Below are positions 24,798 to 26,251 of a stretch of DNA of 26,251 nt, piece by piece. Source of the stretch: Hydrogenimonas sp. Lineage in GTDB: Bacteria; Campylobacterota; Campylobacteria; Campylobacterales; Hydrogenimonadaceae. The stretch is from the NCBI GenBank assembly GCA_015494675.1, contig WGAW01000085.1, positions 1-26,251 on the forward strand, written 5' to 3'. The translations under genes and the position numbers were made by a program. Position 1 is the first letter of the stretch; every line of letters begins with the position of its first letter. The notes under the pieces are model-generated. The model had not been told where the DNA came from. It ran no database searches and worked only from the letters and a program-made list of their open reading frames with translations.

Positions 24798-25810
24798 AGA
24801 TCGGCGATTCTCTCTATATGCGGTTGGCGCTCGAAGAGGCGTGGAAGTACCAGCTGCTCACCTATCCAAACCCGGCCGTCGGCGCCGCCGTCGTTGACGC
24901 ATCGGGAGCTCTTTTGGGTCTAAATGCGCACAAAGAGGCCGGTTCGGCCCATGCCGAAGTACTCGCTATCAGGGATGCCTACGCCGGACTGACGTCGGAT
25001 ACCTCTCTGAATGAGACGGAAGATTCTGCATATTTACACAGGGAACTTCTGAAAAAAGCCAAAAATCTATTTAACGGCTCTACTCTCTATGTAACTCTCG
25101 AACCGTGCTCCCATGAAGGAAAGACACCGGCATGCAGCCGGCTTATAGCCGAACTGGGCTTCAAGCGAGTGGTGATCGGCGCGCTCGACCCCAATGCTAC
25201 GGCTTCCGGAGGTGCGAAGATGCTTCAAAAGGCCGGTATCGAAGTGGTTGTGGGGGTACTGAAGCAGCGGTGTGAGGAGCTTATAGAGCCTTTCAGGAAG
25301 TGGATGGGCGGAAGGTTTCTATTTTTCAAACTGGCGCAGACGCTCAACGGTGTCATAGACGGCGGCACCATAAGTTCCGAAGCGTCGCGAAGGTGGGTTC
25401 ACGCCGTAAGGGGCAAGATAGACACCCTTCTTATCGGCGGCGGTACCGTTAGGGCGGATCGCCCCCTGCTCGACGGCAGACTGGCCGGTGTCAAGGCTCC
25501 TGACGTGGCTATTTTAACAGAAAAACCTGATACGATAGAGAGAGATATTCCGCTGTTCGGCGTAGAGGATCGGAGCGTAGAGTTTGTGGACTACAGAGGT
25601 GTTTCGGATCTGAAAGGGCTTGTTATGGCGGAGGGCGGAAGCGGAATGTTCGAAGCTCTGAAAAACGAGATCGACTGGATGGTTCTTTTTGTAGCCCCCT
25701 TCGTGAAAGCGGGGATGGGTTATAATGGCGCACTGAGTTTCGAACTGCTGCACCAAAGCAGACGCGGTGGGGACGCTATATTATGGTTAAGGGCGAAAAA
25801 TGGAAGATAA
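24791..25810 (+). CDS. ribD: Bifunctional riboflavin biosynthesis deaminase/reductase
   Basis: This 339-residue enzyme deaminates and then reduces the pyrimidine intermediate of riboflavin synthesis. The deaminase half has the zinc site H54-A-E56 with C106 and C115 in P-C-S-H-E-G-K-T-P-A-C. The reductase half (about 150-339) opens with L-A-Q-T-L-N-G-V-I-D-G and contains L-L-I-G-G-G-T-V-R-A-D-R-P. Between H-A-E and the P-C-S-H motif lie about 27 more residues (around 66-93) than in the common form, where they would form a surface loop. It overlaps rimP by 7 bases and the next gene by 11. Confidence 0.94.
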   Translation: MVEIGDSLYMRLALEEAWKYQLLTYPNPAVGAAVVDASGALLGLNAHKEAGSAHAEVLAIRDAYAGLTSDTSLNETEDSAYLHRELLKKAKNLFNGSTLYVTLEPCSHEGKTPACSRLIAELGFKRVVIGALDPNATASGGAKMLQKAGIEVVVGVLKQRCEELIEPFRKWMGGRFLFFKLAQTLNGVIDGGTISSEASRRWVHAVRGKIDTLLIGGGTVRADRPLLDGRLAGVKAPDVAILTEKPDTIERDIPLFGVEDRSVEFVDYRGVSDLKGLVMAEGGSGMFEALKNEIDWMVLFVAPFVKAGMGYNGALSFELLHQSRRGGDAILWLRAKNGR

Positions 25811-26251
25811 GGGTTTGAAGCAGGAGAAGATTGTCTCGATGTTCGACGAGATCGCATCGACTTATGATGTGACAAACCGCGTTTTGAGCATGGGAATCGA
25901 CAAGTCGTGGCGCAAAAAGGGGTGCGACAAGACTTTCGAACTGCTTGAGAGGAGCGAAGATCTCACCGTACTCGACGTCGCATGCGGCACGGGAGATATG
26001 CTGCAGTGGTGGAGAGACAGAGGCGAGGCGGCGGGTGCCGAGATTAAACGGTTTATCGGGGTGGACCCTTCCGAAGGGATGCTCAAAGTCGCCAGAGAGA
26101 AGGTCGACTATGCCGAATTTATCGTAGCGAAAGCGCAGCAGATGCCGATAGACGAGAATAGCGCCGATATACTATCCATCAGTTACGGCATACGAAACGT
26201 CGTCGACCGGCAGGAGGCGATAAACGAGTTCTACCGAGTCCTCAAACCGGG
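25800..26251 (+). CDS. ubiE: Demethylmenaquinone/ubiquinone C-methyltransferase, 3' end outside the window
   Basis: The first 150 residues are visible. They show the UbiE/MenG opening M-F-D-E-I-A-S-T-Y-D-V-T-N-R-V-L-S-M-G (14-32) with W-R, the SAM-binding motif V-L-D-V-A-C-G-T-G-D (about 58-67), and Y-G-I-R-N-V-V-D-R-Q near 128-137, all diagnostic. It methylates demethylmenaquinone. Campylobacterota generally use menaquinone made by the futalosine route, so menaquinone is the likely substrate here, although no other quinone gene is in the window. The ATG at 25800 overlaps ribD by 11 bases. Confidence 0.95.
   Translation, partial: MEDKGLKQEKIVSMFDEIASTYDVTNRVLSMGIDKSWRKKGCDKTFELLERSEDLTVLDVACGTGDMLQWWRDRGEAAGAEIKRFIGVDPSEGMLKVAREKVDYAEFIVAKAQQMPIDENSADILSISYGIRNVVDRQEAINEFYRVLKP

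Overview
The window is a gene-dense bacterial chromosome segment of roughly even base composition by eye. It holds 22 protein genes (20 complete, one cut at each edge), mostly packed into overlapping operons. I attribute it to the Campylobacterota (epsilon-proteobacteria). The grouping bamA/tyrA, M23 peptidase, lpxC, tsaB-like, thrB, ylxR, infB, rbfA, rimP matches, from memory, the order around Cj0129-Cj0138 in Campylobacter jejuni. Several promoters also show a strong -10 box without a clear -35, as is usual in that phylum. A full-length FlhB suggests a flagellated cell, and a MenG/UbiE-type methyltransferase suggests quinone-based respiration. I cannot name the genus from sequence alone; a free-living sulfur or hydrogen oxidiser is a guess.

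Layout: (1) 1-4290, plus strand: the end of a Bat (MoxR-associated von Willebrand factor A) operon, with a small membrane protein, BatA-like, a BatB-BatC fusion and BatD. (2) 4319-7568: tyrA (minus) and bamA (plus), divergent around a 205-base control region. (3) 7569-12810, minus strand: an exopolyphosphatase-family gene with a ferredoxin, a two-component pair (sensor kinase and OmpR-type regulator), and plsY-folB. (4) 12881-18173, plus strand: nadA-nadC, flhB, a DHH phosphoesterase and an M23 envelope peptidase, closed by a likely terminator. (5) 18384-19737: lpxC and a short tsaB-like gene. (6) 19738-20169: a non-coding block carrying a tandem array of a 120-base structured repeat. (7) 20170-26251: thrB, then ylxR-infB-rbfA-rimP-ribD-menG/ubiE, almost every junction overlapping.

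Functional themes are envelope construction (BamA, LpxC, PlsY, M23 peptidase, Bat proteins), cofactor synthesis (NadA/NadC, FolB, RibD, MenG/UbiE), translation start and ribosome assembly (IF-2, RbfA, RimP, YlxR, TsaB-like) and amino-acid synthesis (TyrA, ThrB).

The main unexplained structure is a repeat family. Two full and one degenerate tandem copies lie before thrB, and a fourth, inverted 99-base copy starts on the stop codon of bamA about 12 kb away. Its hairpin stems are kept while their loops vary, and 9-base direct repeats bracket the array. I found no tRNA, rRNA, CRISPR array, transposase or prophage gene. No complete undescribed protein system is evident; the genes are ordinary housekeeping genes of this phylum.
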